Origin: Dehalogenimonas etheniformans
GTDB taxonomy: Bacteria > Chloroflexota > Dehalococcoidia > Dehalococcoidales > Dehalococcoidaceae
Assembly: GCF_014672715.2 (NCBI RefSeq)
Contig: NZ_CP058566.2
Coordinates: 310,001-374,000, forward strand
Direction of reading: 5' to 3'
DNA: 64,000 nucleotides
Shown: positions 17,569 through 26,976 of the stretch, one piece after another
Layout of the letters: the number at the start of each line of letters is the position of its first letter
Numbering within the stretch: position 1 is the first letter of the stretch
Program-made: the position numbers and the translations under genes
Notes under the pieces: generated by a model
Told to the model about the DNA's origin: nothing
The model's database searches: none
What the model saw: only the letters and a program-made list of their open reading frames with translations

Positions 17569-19107
17569 TCAGACCCCGCGAGTCGTGTTAAGCGTCGGGA
17601 ATGTACCCCATGCTGGCAAGCCTGGCGCCATTTCCCACCAGTCTTCGGCAGATAATGTCCCGTAGCCGAAGGACTTACCCATGTTCCATAAGAAACCGTT
17701 GAAAACCGGCGTGGTGGACAGCGTTCCCTTGACAACCTCATGAATCATCGCTGCTGCGTTGACATTCATTGTGCACACGCCCCGGCAGAGATGGTTGCAT
17801 TTGTTAAAATACCCGCTTGACGCCTGGCAGGCGGTCATATCCGACCAGAAGAGCTTCTTACCCGGATTGTTAATCATGTTTGGCACCTTGTAGTCGAAAT
17901 TGGGTATCTCCCAAGAAGGTTCACTGTCTTTGGAGATTGATCCTGAAGGACAAGCCTCGGCGCATTTCCTACAGGTATGGCAGAAGCGGAAGATGCCGGC
18001 ATCTATTGGCTTGCAGGGTTCTAGGGGCAGATCGGTAATAATGCTGTAGTAACCGGTAACGGGCCCATACTCAGGATTAATGCATATTTCACTACTGCGG
18101 CCCATTTCGGATACACCCCCAAGTACAGCGCTAGCTTCGGCAGGGAGAGTGCCTCCCGGTCCGTCACCTTTGGGATAGGCGTAGCTATGGTAGCCTAATG
18201 CCCTAATAAAGCTCTGAAGACCAGGTAACACAGATTGATGGAACATACGATAACGGGCTTTATTCGCCTCAGAAGCAATCATTGTCGATGACATCTCATC
18301 GGCGGAGGTGGTGCGCCAGGACTCTTTTGCCATCGGTATCATTACACTGATATCCCAGAGGGGTCTATCGGGCAACACGCACAATGAATCCTCTACACCA
18401 TCGATCGCTGCCGTGTAGCCTACATCGACATCCTGGAATTCAAATTTAACCCAGTTGCCAACTGGCGGCGGCCATTTATCAATCCATCCGGTCCCTGTAG
18501 AAGAACCCGTTGGACCGGTTCTGTTATAGGTATAAACGAGTTTGCGTTCATTCCCAGCTAGCTCGGCAGTACCAATCTGGGTGGCACCAACGTGAATTGC
18601 CGCTGCCCGAACCATACGAGTGTTCTCCTCAGGGGTGCCCTGCCACTTGGGAAACCCCAATTTTTCCGGCGTGTTATTGAACTCTGTCCTACCCATCCAA
18701 AGTGGACTTCTCTTTGGCCAGAGGTCAAATGCGTCACCGCACCAGTAGAGAGCATAGTCTCTGAGTTCCCAGCCTGGTGTACCTTTAAGAGCAGCGTCTT
18801 TGACCTTGCCTTGGGCTACCGCTTCCATCCACCTGTCTTTACCCCAATGCTGTGCATTAGGATACGCTGAGTGTGCTGTAGTTCTGTGGTCGTAGCGTTT
18901 TATTTGACTCCAGTCAATCTCTACCGTGGGCTCATCTTTAGATTTAACCCACCATGGTCGCTTCCAGCCAGCCGTGGGTGCTGAGATTGCTTCGTCCAAG
19001 TCGTGAAACATCGGTGCTGCGACGGCCGCGGCACCAATTCCAGCCCCAGCCAGACCTAGATTTTTAATAAAATCCCGCCTATTTAAAGTACTGTGATAAA
19101 TTGACAT
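17569..19107 (-). CDS. rdhA: Reductive dehalogenase catalytic subunit RdhA (4), no rdhB
   Basis: A 512-residue RdhA with Tat-like motif NRRDFIKNLG (Asp and Ile replace the Glu and Met seen in rdhA1-3), GWKRPWWVKSKDEPTVEIDW, a first cluster CHTCRKCAEACP (about residues 377-388) and a second CQASSGYFNKCNHLCRGVCTMN. It is closely related to rdhA2 and rdhA3 and also lacks an adjacent rdhB. It has its own upstream box (19374), leader motif (19148) and terminator. The 3 orphan paralogues with matching promoters suggest gene-plus-promoter duplication and possible substrate diversification. Confidence 0.95.
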   Translation of the reverse strand: MSIYHSTLNRRDFIKNLGLAGAGIGAAAVAAPMFHDLDEAISAPTAGWKRPWWVKSKDEPTVEIDWSQIKRYDHRTTAHSAYPNAQHWGKDRWMEAVAQGKVKDAALKGTPGWELRDYALYWCGDAFDLWPKRSPLWMGRTEFNNTPEKLGFPKWQGTPEENTRMVRAAAIHVGATQIGTAELAGNERKLVYTYNRTGPTGSSTGTGWIDKWPPPVGNWVKFEFQDVDVGYTAAIDGVEDSLCVLPDRPLWDISVMIPMAKESWRTTSADEMSSTMIASEANKARYRMFHQSVLPGLQSFIRALGYHSYAYPKGDGPGGTLPAEASAVLGGVSEMGRSSEICINPEYGPVTGYYSIITDLPLEPCKPIDAGIFRFCHTCRKCAEACPSGSISKDSEPSWEIPNFDYKVPNMINNPGKKLFWSDMTACQASSGYFNKCNHLCRGVCTMNVNAAAMIHEVVKGTLSTTPVFNGFLWNMGKSFGYGTLSAEDWWEMAPGLPAWGTFPTLNTTRGV

Positions 19108-19147
19108 TTTGGCCTCTCTCTTACAATTTCGCTTTTCATTGTAACCC

Positions 19148-19160
19148 CGGTCTTTCCCGA
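19148..19160 (-). promoter_or_regulatory. Conserved rdhA leader hairpin motif (copy 3)
   Basis: On the minus strand the sequence reads TCGG-GAAAGA-CCG about 41 nt upstream of the rdhA4 start. Confidence 0.6.
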
Positions 19161-19347
19161 GAGTCTTTGATACATAGGCAAATCCTCGCTGTAATTTGCA
19201 TCACGTTGAAAACCCGAACTTGCGATTAACGATAGCCTAAACGTGAGGCCGCCAGAAACTGACTTAGGTAGAGTTAGGATTTTCTTTCTAGCAACCGCAT
19301 CCGTAAAGCCTTTAATGATTAAATAAATTTCAGTATCCTTTTGCGTA

Positions 19348-19432
19348 GTTATACTCCCGCCCTACTGACGATACATCGTCCTAAAGGACTATTTATCTCA
19401 GCATTTTGGATTGTATTTGTAACTAAAGTATA
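19348..19432 (-). promoter_or_regulatory. rdh promoter with 59-bp upstream box (copy 4)
   Basis: The minus-strand box (19374-19432) holds TATACTTTAGTT, AATCCAAAATGCTGAGATAA and GTCC-TTTA-GGAC, ending in GATG. A -10 TATAAC (19348-19353) follows after 20 nt. It reads toward rdhA4. The remaining 19433-19866 holds no gene I can support. Confidence 0.75.
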
Positions 19433-19866
19433 TGGAATCTAAAAACTAGTGGCGGATTGAACGAGACGCATCGCTACTGGGTCTTTGTGAGAGTGTGATC
19501 TTAGTTATAAGCCATGTTTTACTTAGTGTTAGTACGAATGGAGTGGCTACCGGGTAACCAAGTTTTCCTCAAAAGAAGTTTTGAATGTTGTCCTTAAGAA
19601 AGGTTCGAGGTACCAAATCGGATGTCCCCCAAACACTGTAATTACTCCCAAAGCATATATTGCGGACTTTCTCCTAGTGAAGTAGGAGGTTGATAGCGCG
19701 ATTCTCTCCGACCGGGCGGGCTTTGCTTAATGTTAAGAAGCTTTCTTGATTTTTATCCATCTCGAACTTACAGTATGGGGTCCTCGGTTCATTGTCGACT
19801 GCCGATAAAACATCTTCTTCAAATGTTTCAGGCTTGTGGCATTAAGGGATTGCATCAAAAATTAGA

Positions 19867-19990
19867 TTGACGTATAAGGATTTCCTGCTATAATCGTAAT
19901 CAGCTAAATTGAATATAGGAGTCCGGTTAGACCGGACACGGTGCCTTACAGACAGAAAGCGGCAACCGAAAGGTAGCCGCTTTTTATATT
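19867..19990 (+). ncRNA. Promoter, short structured leader and terminator
   Basis: TTGACG (19867-19872) and a perfect TATAAT (19889-19894), 16 bp apart, form a strong sigma70-type promoter. The predicted transcript of about 90 nt contains GTCCGGT-TAG-ACCGGAC and then AGCGGC with a 12-nt loop, GCCGCT and TTTTTATATTTT, an intrinsic terminator ending near 19990. It could be a small RNA or an attenuated leader for the plus-strand genes from 20054. No known riboswitch consensus is recognised. Confidence 0.6.
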
Positions 19991-20053
19991 TTAGGAGTGA
20001 AAAATTGTCCTGTACCGGGTGATGAATCGCTAACCGTCGGAGGAATATAAACA

Positions 20054-20320
20054 ATGCCCAGAAATATGACGAAAATCCGTGTCCTCGAGGCTTTTCAGAG
20101 TGGTGTCTGGGGCGCCTGGATGACTTCTCAAGAGGTCGCCTTCGCATGCGATCTAAGTTTGACCAACGCCTCGGCCCTGTTGCGACATTACTGCCGGCAG
20201 GGACTGCTCAGGCGCCAGCGTAACCCGGCCGTCCCGAAAGGTTACTTCTATTTTTTGACTGAAGCCGGCCAAAATCGTTTTGTTTTTCTCACCGAAACGA
20301 TAACTGCTGATGAGTACTGA
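20054..20320 (+). CDS. Small winged-helix DNA-binding-like protein
   Basis: An 88-residue protein with a clear ribosome site (GGAGGAATATAAACA before ATG). MTSQEVAFACDLSLTNASALLRHYCRQGLLRRQRN has the shape of a winged helix: a recognition helix and then a basic wing, with a GYFYFLTEAGQNR strand after it. It is the first gene of a plus-strand group running opposite to the rdh genes and follows a strong promoter and leader. Base composition is more GC-rich than the flanking rdh spacers, suggesting a separate origin. It probably regulates or nucleates the element. Confidence 0.7.
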   Translation: MPRNMTKIRVLEAFQSGVWGAWMTSQEVAFACDLSLTNASALLRHYCRQGLLRRQRNPAVPKGYFYFLTEAGQNRFVFLTETITADEY

Positions 20321-20347
20321 GTCAGCGGATAACGAAAGGGGGTACCA

Positions 20348-21577
20348 ATGCCGCATTCGTACGAAAAGCGCCTTGAGGTCAGCCTGCTCTATGTATTTGG
20401 CTACACATACAAGGAGATCGAAGACGAGGCCGACGTGTCGCACGGCAGTATCAATGACATCGTCGGTGATCTGAAATCCGGCGACTTGAAGATTTTGGGA
20501 ATCCCGATGGAAGAGGTCGTCACCCTGCGCCAAGTATCGGTCGAAATTAACAAAAAGGGGCTGCAGCCCGCTCAAGCCTTGCTTGGTGGCGTCTTCTTTA
20601 AGAGGTGCCTTGAGTTAGGCATCGAACCGGCGTCCCTGGACCTCCTGGGCGATCTGGTCAAGAAATTCGCCCCAGGCGGTTTTCCAGCCCAGGACTTTTT
20701 TAAGGTAGCCTTCAGACTTCATACTCTGGAGCAATCCGAGGGGACGTCTTATACCGAGCTTGGCCACAAGCTCGATGATTATCAAGCAACCCGTGGCGGA
20801 CTTCAGAAGGAGATTAGCTCGTTACAGGAACTGAAAGCACAGTTCATAGCAGAAGAAACTACGCTTGAAACCGATAAGGTCACCAAGCAACTAGCCACCA
20901 ATCAGGCACAGGCAAAGTTAGAAACGTTGACCAGTGAAATCGAAACGGCCAAGGGCAAGGTGGCGAAGGAGCAGGCGATCCAGATGCATCTTAAAGCCGA
21001 ACGTCAGGACCTGGCGGTAAAAAACCAGGAGCTTGCGGCACAGCTCGGCGCCAAGCAAGCCGCCCTGGCGATAATCAATAAAACCGGCTTCTCTGAGATC
21101 CATCTCTTTCAACTGCGAAATTGCATCTTGGAGCTTGCCGCCGACAAAGGCACCAGCCCGGAAGTATTCGCCGACTAGTTTTTCACCGCGCTAGAACACT
21201 TTGGGAGCGTTGCTGGCCTGGAGTGTGCCATTACCGAGAAGGAGAAACACTGCGCGTGCCTCAGAGAAGAGGAGGCTGCCCTTACGGGAAGGATCGAAAG
21301 TTTGAAGAATCAGGAGTCTTGCCTTTCGGCCAAGATCAAAGCTGATGCCGAGGCGGCCACCGGGATCATCAACCAGACAGTTGATGCGGCAGTCCAACGG
21401 ATCAGTGAGTGCGTGTGCGCTACAGAGCATCGGGTGAAGGATCTTGTCGAGACCGCAGCGCGGACCGGGGCGATCGTCGGCCAGCAGTTACAGGCGCAAC
21501 TCGGCGCTGAGCAATCGATGACCGAGCTAAGGACCGGACTCGAAGAAATAAAGGAACGCGTGAGCCGACGACCATGA
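20348..21577 (+). pseudogene. HTH/coiled-coil protein interrupted by an in-frame amber codon
   Basis: The first part (20348-21178, 276 codons) has an HTH-like N terminus (YKEIEDEADVSHGSINDIVGDL) and a long charged coiled coil (about residues 140-245). It stops at TAG (21176-21178). The same frame then stays open, without a start codon, through FFTALEHFGSVAGLEC and another coiled coil to 21577, giving 409 codons in total. The 3' part overlaps the next gene by 4 bp (ATGA), which supports the joined frame as the ancestral gene. The simplest reading is a nonsense mutation; stop readthrough cannot be excluded. Family unknown. Confidence 0.65.
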
Positions 21578-22136
21578 CGACCGGTGGAAGTTCCGATGTC
21601 TTAGGATTTTTTCAGAGCGCCCTGGCCGAGCTTACAGGCCGGGCGGAGAAAGGGCGTTGTGAGCTTACTCGGTTAGGCCGCCGGGCCGAAAGCCTGAAGG
21701 TGACCTGCCTGATATCAAGTCTCGAAGCCCAGCGCATGGCGCTGGCCCGGCAGAGAGCGTGGACGGCGCTAAGCCAGCAGCCTGGCAGCTTCGAAAATAT
21801 TGTTGGTAACGTGCTTATAAACATCATCAGTGTTGGGACTACGATTGATAAGCCATCAGAAGGTTTATCCTATATGCTGGAAAACGCCGACCGGAGCCTG
21901 CGCCGCTATGGAGAAGCTGACTGGATGGTGAGTATAGGTCGGACCTGATTGTAGCTCCGAGTTCTAACATAGATGTTGGCAGTAAATGGGTTAGCTGGGA
22001 CCGTCTGATCGCGGCGCTGGAACTCTTGGCAGCCCAGGCCGAGGCCGGCCAGGCTCTGGGAACCCTGGACCGGATGCTAGAGATCGCCGAGAAAACCGGT
22101 TTGCTCATTCACACGATCACTATTCGCGCGATCTAA
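21574..22136 (+). pseudogene. Hypothetical protein with a frameshift near its 3' end
   Basis: The ATG overlaps the preceding stop (ATGA). The frame runs to 21948 (124 codons, helical, rich in Ala, Leu and Arg). Beyond the stop a second frame carries SDLIVAPSSNIDVGSKWVSW and continues with AALELLAAQAEAGQALGTLD to a stop at 22134-22136, with the same composition and no good start. A shift between about 21910 and 21950 would join them. Together with the amber codon upstream this marks the plus-strand element as decaying. I do not recognise the family. Confidence 0.5.
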
Positions 22137-22217
22137 GTTTGTGAACCGAAGGTTGATTCAGACCTACCTTCCGGCAGCGACGAACCCTGTACTCCCCAAA
22201 GCCCTATTTCCCCCCGC

Positions 22218-22466
22218 TTGTGCTCAACTCAAGCCTCACGGCCATTCCTATCAACGAAATCCGCCGGTCAAATTTTGGCCAAAATCCCGTCGAATCAAGG
22301 TCAAATCGGTCAGATTCATGTCGCCATCTACCATGATACCGGCGTTTTTTACTATTCAGAACGACTAACCCGTTACCAATTTCAAACTTTAATGCTTAAT
22401 CTGGTTTCTAGTGTGGATTGCCATAAGGTTGACCAGATAATGACCGGAGATGCGGTAGAAAAATGA
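22218..22466 (+). CDS. Hypothetical ORF of the decaying element
   Basis: An 82-codon frame with a plausible middle and C terminus (QIHVAIYHDTGVFYYSE, then LTRYQFQTLMLNLVSSVD), ending in an ATGA overlap with a further short frame (MTDRAQLFVGEEIQLTPWL, 22463-22551). The overlap suggests an old operon. The N-terminal part reads like out-of-frame DNA, so the true gene may start later or be broken. The stretch 22552-22840 holds only weak frames. Confidence 0.35.
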   Translation: MCSTQASRPFLSTKSAGQILAKIPSNQGQIGQIHVAIYHDTGVFYYSERLTRYQFQTLMLNLVSSVDCHKVDQIMTGDAVEK

Positions 22467-22847
22467 CCGACCGGGCGCAACTGTTCGTCGGCGAAGAAAT
22501 TCAACTTACGCCGTGGTTGACTAGGCTGTTGGTCTTATCCGTCCACGAGTGAGGCTGGTCGGGTTATGGCGGGAGATTTACTCAGAGGTGACCCATCGAG
22601 GTTATCCGACGGCCTGGTTAGCTCGATTTCCGAGGGGGGCTGTCCCGAGCGCGACTGGGAGCGACCCGTCGGATAGTTTATCAACTAGGGTCATGCCGGA
22701 GTTTCGCGAAACGATCAAAATTAACTCTGAGGGATGCGTTTCGCTCAATAAAGGTCCGCTAGATACCAAAGATAAGCCACCGAAGCTAAAGTCAACCCTG
22801 ATAAAAAGGAACCTTTATTGGTTCGCTTTTATGGTGAAGACGGGGGA

Positions 22848-22995
22848 GAGTCGGACTCTCCATGAAACGCGACGGAAAATGGATTGGTTAGGGACTAGAT
22901 GGACCGAGAGCTCATAACTCTCGTCTCGTCTACAGTTATGTTCTCCTCGCATAGTCGAACTCTCTTTGAAACACGAACGATAATCGGTTAGCTAT
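22848..22995 (+). repeat. Imperfect direct repeat of about 45 bp
   Basis: AGTCGGACTCTCCATGAAAC (from about 22857) recurs as AGTCGAACTCTCTTTGAAAC (from about 22963). Each is followed by a similar tail ending ATTGGTTAG or ATCGGTTAG. The two copies are about 105 bp apart at the right end of the plus-strand element and could be attachment or recombinase-binding remnants. Confidence 0.5.
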
Positions 22996-23149
22996 AAGTT
23001 AAACTTGCGAAACGTACTTCTTTCCACACGATGCTCAGTTTAGCCTGCTCTTTTGCTATCAACGTCAGTCCTTTCATCTACTGACATTTTCCCTTAACAG
23101 TTAGCTTTTGACTAAATTGTAGACCACCGACAACTCTTGCTGGAGAAGC

Positions 23150-23194
23150 CTAAAAAGGGGTGACGGGGCATTGCGCCCCGTCACCCCTTTTAGG
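23150..23194 (-). terminator. Long Rho-independent terminator of rdhA5-rdhB2
   Basis: About 19 bp of stem (AAAAGGGGTGACGGGGC and complement) with a 5-nt loop sit just after the rdhB stop. On the minus strand the 3' arm ends in a T run. Both sides are T-rich, so it may also stop plus-strand transcription from the element. Confidence 0.85.
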
Positions 23195-23201
23195 CTTTAC
23201 G

Positions 23202-23492
23202 CTAACTACTAGCTTTTTGTCTTCTGGTTATCAACTGCCATGCAACCGCTAACAGGATGAGTGCGGGCAGACCAATTATTAAGAAGCCCAACCATGCCGC
23301 GTAAGGAAATAGCTCGGATCGGGCCCCAAAAAAATGTTGTACCGCCGTTAATAGCAGCACCAAGCCGATGCCACCTATCAACCACTCGTACCAGGTCGCT
23401 TTTAGGCCTCTCCTTTGCAACCACTTAATAAATGCGAATATGCCCAAGGCTACAACTGCACCAATTAGTGCAAAGGGAATGAAGTACTGCAT
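23202..23492 (-). CDS. rdhB: Reductive dehalogenase membrane anchor RdhB (2)
   Basis: A 96-residue protein with three hydrophobic segments and a basic tail (RRQKASS). The first helix covers residues 4-22, KATWYEWLIGGIGLVLLL the second, and LIIGLPALILLAVAWQL the third. The last matches the TGLPALILLAIAWQL segment of RdhB1 closely. It is 18 bp downstream of rdhA5 and ends just before a strong terminator, so rdhA5-rdhB2 is a classical two-gene unit. Confidence 0.9.
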   Translation of the reverse strand: MQYFIPFALIGAVVALGIFAFIKWLQRRGLKATWYEWLIGGIGLVLLLTAVQHFFGARSELFPYAAWLGFLIIGLPALILLAVAWQLITRRQKASS

Positions 23493-23510
23493 AATTTCTT
23501 TCCTCCGATT

Positions 23511-25031
23511 TTATTGGCGTAGGTTATTTGGATTGGTGCCATAGATGTACCAGCCATCAGGTGTATTCCACCATGTTTCCATGTCCTTATCCTGTTTGCC
23601 GTAGTGGAGAACGCCCTCCATACTGGCGAAAAAGCTGTTGAAAACAGGAGTGGTAGACACGGTTGCTTTGACCAGACTATGAATAAAGCTACCGTTAGCG
23701 ATTGTGTTGAACGGACAGGCACTTTTACACGCGCTGCCACAAGGTGTAAAGGCGCAGGCAAATAAATTACATCGCCAGCCTTTAAAGCCCGGCATGTTAT
23801 ACATCGTTTTGGTGCCCCCGGCCTGCTTATCATCAGCCCAATCCTGACCGCAATTAGAGTCCCAGTTTTTGTTAACACCGCGGGGCGGTAAAGCACCCAC
23901 CGGGCAGGTATCGGCACAGGTTCCGCAGCTCTCACAGAATCTGCCGAAACCAGCATCTATGGGGTTGGTCAAGGCTAAGGGCAAGTCTGTGTAAAAGACA
24001 GCGTGGGTGCGCATCATACCGCCTACTTCAGGCGACCCGACACACTGACTCATGCGGCAATGTTCGCCAACTCCGCTCCAGACATCCCAGGCTATAGCTG
24101 CCTGAAGATCGTGCCCGTAGGCTACGTTGTAGCCCAAGCCACGGATAAACTGTTCAACTACACTCTTTGCATAAGCCACCCGGGCATAAGACATATTTTC
24201 ACCGCCACCTGAAGCATTTGAGCCCGAGAGGCTCGTACGTAAAAATCCGTCACAAGACTGATTGTGGGTAGCAATGACGTACTTATGGGAAGCCGGTATA
24301 TGGAAGGTGGTATCAGTTTGGTAGGATTCGGTAATACCCGGGTCAAAGATGATGTGTCTATGTCCATACTTAGGGTCTCCGCCCGTTACGCCTTTGCCGT
24401 TGTATTCCCAAACAAAGTTTTGAGACTTTTCGTCAAGCATGGTGGTGCCCATCATCGGCCCCAACCCAACTAAGCTGAAAACGGCTCGCAGTATCGCCGT
24501 ATTTTCTTCGGGCGTTCCTTGCCACACCGGCATACCAATATCTTGAGGACGAGGCGCCGGGACCTTCGTTGGCATTCCGAATTGATTTGCGTTGATGACA
24601 TATCCAGAGTTGCTGTAACTAAAGGACTGGAAGGCATTTAATAAAGCGCTATCCCTAGTAGTAGGACCCTTATATTGAGGCCAGACCTCTTTCAGTTTTG
24701 CAGCCGAGGCCTCAGCCTGTTGGTGTAAATGCGCCTGGAATGCTGGCGGACCACCTGGGTAGGCATTCATCATCGTGGGAAAATCCCAGTTGGAGAACCC
24801 GCGCAGGTCGCGGCGTTTCATAAGGTTCCAATCGATTTCGACCGTCGGATCGCCGTAATCTCTATCCTTTACGTACCATGAACGATGGAGAAAGGCTTTG
24901 GGTGAGCTGGCCACTTCGTCTAAATCGTGAAAGGCCGGGCCAACGACTGAGGCCAGTCCTAATGTAGCCCCACTTAAGCCCAAACCTTTCATGAAATCTC
25001 GTCTTGACACTATATTATGGAATTTAGACAT
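23511..25031 (-). CDS. rdhA: Reductive dehalogenase catalytic subunit RdhA (5)
   Basis: A 506-residue RdhA with Tat motif RRDFMKGLG, YVKDRDYGDPTVEIDW, a first cluster CESCGTCADTCP (about residues 365-376) and a second CNLFACAFTPCGSACKSACPFN with extra cysteines. It is paired with rdhB2 and ends in VETWWNTPDGWY-like aromatic sequence (METWWNTPDGWYIYG). Its 5' region lacks the 59-bp box and the GAAAGA hairpin found at rdhA1-4, so it is probably under different control. The spacer to rdhA6 is about 280 bp and has no terminator I can see. Confidence 0.95.
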   Translation of the reverse strand: MSKFHNIVSRRDFMKGLGLSGATLGLASVVGPAFHDLDEVASSPKAFLHRSWYVKDRDYGDPTVEIDWNLMKRRDLRGFSNWDFPTMMNAYPGGPPAFQAHLHQQAEASAAKLKEVWPQYKGPTTRDSALLNAFQSFSYSNSGYVINANQFGMPTKVPAPRPQDIGMPVWQGTPEENTAILRAVFSLVGLGPMMGTTMLDEKSQNFVWEYNGKGVTGGDPKYGHRHIIFDPGITESYQTDTTFHIPASHKYVIATHNQSCDGFLRTSLSGSNASGGGENMSYARVAYAKSVVEQFIRGLGYNVAYGHDLQAAIAWDVWSGVGEHCRMSQCVGSPEVGGMMRTHAVFYTDLPLALTNPIDAGFGRFCESCGTCADTCPVGALPPRGVNKNWDSNCGQDWADDKQAGGTKTMYNMPGFKGWRCNLFACAFTPCGSACKSACPFNTIANGSFIHSLVKATVSTTPVFNSFFASMEGVLHYGKQDKDMETWWNTPDGWYIYGTNPNNLRQ

Positions 25032-25309
25032 TTACTTCCTCCTTTTTGTTTCCATTTAGCTTTTCGGTTTTCCTAAGCACTAGCTCCTCCTAACGGTGAG
25101 AGCCGGCGGTTTTCCATATAGTGTTTTGAGCGATTAAAATCGGGCCTCTTTGCATTGAACCTTACATTTTGCTTTGCATAACATCTTGGCCGTAAGCAAG
25201 CCTATCCGTAACCCAGCATTCATGGCTGAATCTAAAATAGGTTTTGCTAATCCCATTGGCTTTCAATCGTTTATTACCTTCTATTGGAATGTTCTTTCCA
25301 ACCTAGAAA

Positions 25310-26767
25310 TCAATAGGCAAGCCCTTTGGTCGGAAGAGCCGTATCGAAACTATGAGCTGGTTGTGACTTGTCGAACCAAGCCTCTTTATCGTCGGCGATG
25401 TCATACCCAAAAACTTTACCCATTTGCCATAGGAAGCCATTAAATGCGCCTGTGGTTGCGACAACTGATCGTACATACGAATGGACGGGTCCCTGATCGG
25501 TGTTAAAAGTGCAGACGCCCATGCATTTACCACATCCGCCCCATTGCTGTTTTGCTGTCCAACACTCAACCCCGTTAGTCCAGAATTGCTTTTTGCCAGG
25601 AATATGGGTTGTATCTTTCTTACCAAAGATATCGGGTATCTCCCACGTTGGTTCATGACTTTTAGAAATGCACTCGCACGGACAGGTATCTGCGCATAAC
25701 GTACAAGTCTGGCAGAAACGCCAAGAACCGGAGTCTATCGGATGTGTTGGGGCAAGTGGTAGATCGGTTAACATAGTGAAAACGCCGGTGACTGGACCGT
25801 AGCTGGGGGTGATAAACACACCATTGTTGCGGCCGCCTTCCCCGAGGCCGGCAAGAGTCGCAGGCCCTTCAGATGCCGTTGGGCCACTGGTTCCAGACGA
25901 AACATAGCCATACACGGTGAAACCCAGGCATTTCATGAATCGCTGGACTCGCGGCTGGATAATGGAGATCTCGCTGTAACGCATGCTATTCGCCGCACTC
26001 TGCAAATCAGACGAGGGGGAGGAACGGAACTCTTCCTTGTTCATGGGATAAAGCCAGGCAAAATCATAGAGAGGGACATTTGCCGGCAATACCATTTTTG
26101 TTGCAGCTTCATAGCCCACCGGGACATCTTCGTAGACATATGGCAAATTGTTAGCCTTATCATATGCCCGAATTAGTTTCTTACTGTTGGCGGTAAGTTC
26201 GTTGTAACCGATCTCGGCAGCACCGAAGTGAATCATGGCAGTACGTAGCAGTCTTGCGTTTTCTTCCGGTGTGCCATTCCATTTTGGAACTCCGAGAGTC
26301 TCTGGAGTACTGCCACCCGTAGGTCCAAGGTAGCTGATGGGGTACTGGTAATTCCCTTGCGAAAGCGCCCTGCATCTAAGTGACATGCCGTTTTGCCCTG
26401 ATTTGAGAGCCGCGGCGCTATACGGACCCCCTATTGAATTGCGGCGTACTCGCTCTGTCTCGCCAAGAAAGTAACTTTGGCAATCGGCACCTTGGCCAGT
26501 CCAATTACCTACCGGCTTTCCGGACAGCGGGCTGATTGACCCTCCCGGTCGGTAGATCATGCTCCAATCGACTTCAACGGATGGTTTTTCCAGTTCCAAC
26601 TCTTTAACATACCAGGGGCGTTTCCAATTGGCGTTTGGACTAGCCATCATTTCATCAACGTCGTTGTACACGGGAGCAACAGCAGCCGTAGCGCCAATAC
26701 CTGCACCAGTTAGACCAAGTTTCTTCATGAATTCTCTTCGACTGATTGTTGAATGGAATATTGTCAT
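25310..26767 (-). CDS. rdhA: Reductive dehalogenase catalytic subunit RdhA (6), no rdhB
   Basis: A 485-residue RdhA with Tat motif RREFMKKLG, NWKRPWYVKELELEKPSVEV, a first cluster CQTCTLCADTCPCECI (about residues 352-367, two additional cysteines right after the motif) and a second CWTAKQQWGGCGKCMGVCTFN. No rdhB is adjacent. It lies between rdhA5 and rdhA7, all on the minus strand with 200-280 bp spacers, so each may be transcribed separately. No shared rdh box is seen. The signal peptide reads GLTGAGIGATAAVAPVY, a normal Tat hydrophobic core. Confidence 0.95.
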   Translation of the reverse strand: MTIFHSTISRREFMKKLGLTGAGIGATAAVAPVYNDVDEMMASPNANWKRPWYVKELELEKPSVEVDWSMIYRPGGSISPLSGKPVGNWTGQGADCQSYFLGETERVRRNSIGGPYSAAALKSGQNGMSLRCRALSQGNYQYPISYLGPTGGSTPETLGVPKWNGTPEENARLLRTAMIHFGAAEIGYNELTANSKKLIRAYDKANNLPYVYEDVPVGYEAATKMVLPANVPLYDFAWLYPMNKEEFRSSPSSDLQSAANSMRYSEISIIQPRVQRFMKCLGFTVYGYVSSGTSGPTASEGPATLAGLGEGGRNNGVFITPSYGPVTGVFTMLTDLPLAPTHPIDSGSWRFCQTCTLCADTCPCECISKSHEPTWEIPDIFGKKDTTHIPGKKQFWTNGVECWTAKQQWGGCGKCMGVCTFNTDQGPVHSYVRSVVATTGAFNGFLWQMGKVFGYDIADDKEAWFDKSQPAHSFDTALPTKGLAY

Positions 26768-26976
26768 TTACTTACCTCGCCTAGTATTTTTGAATCTTTC
26801 CGTTAACCTATTCTGATGTTTTTCTTGGAGCTCTAGCCATCAATTGCCAGGTTACGGCAAACGACTAGAACCCAGATCATAACAATGCCTTCTTTTCAAC
26901 CAGAATCCAGTTCAATGATCCGATTTTAGGTCGCCAAAGAATTTGATTACATGCCTCCTTTTTGTATAAAAATTGT

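Noticed and set aside
21176-21178. Pyrrolysine at the amber codon
   Set aside because: No pyl genes or PYLIS-like element are visible and the next gene is frameshifted, so plain decay is the simpler reading.
22549-22917. A 122-codon ORF at the end of the plus-strand element
   Set aside because: No ribosome site, composition unlike its neighbours, and no recognisable fold; treated as noncoding remnant.
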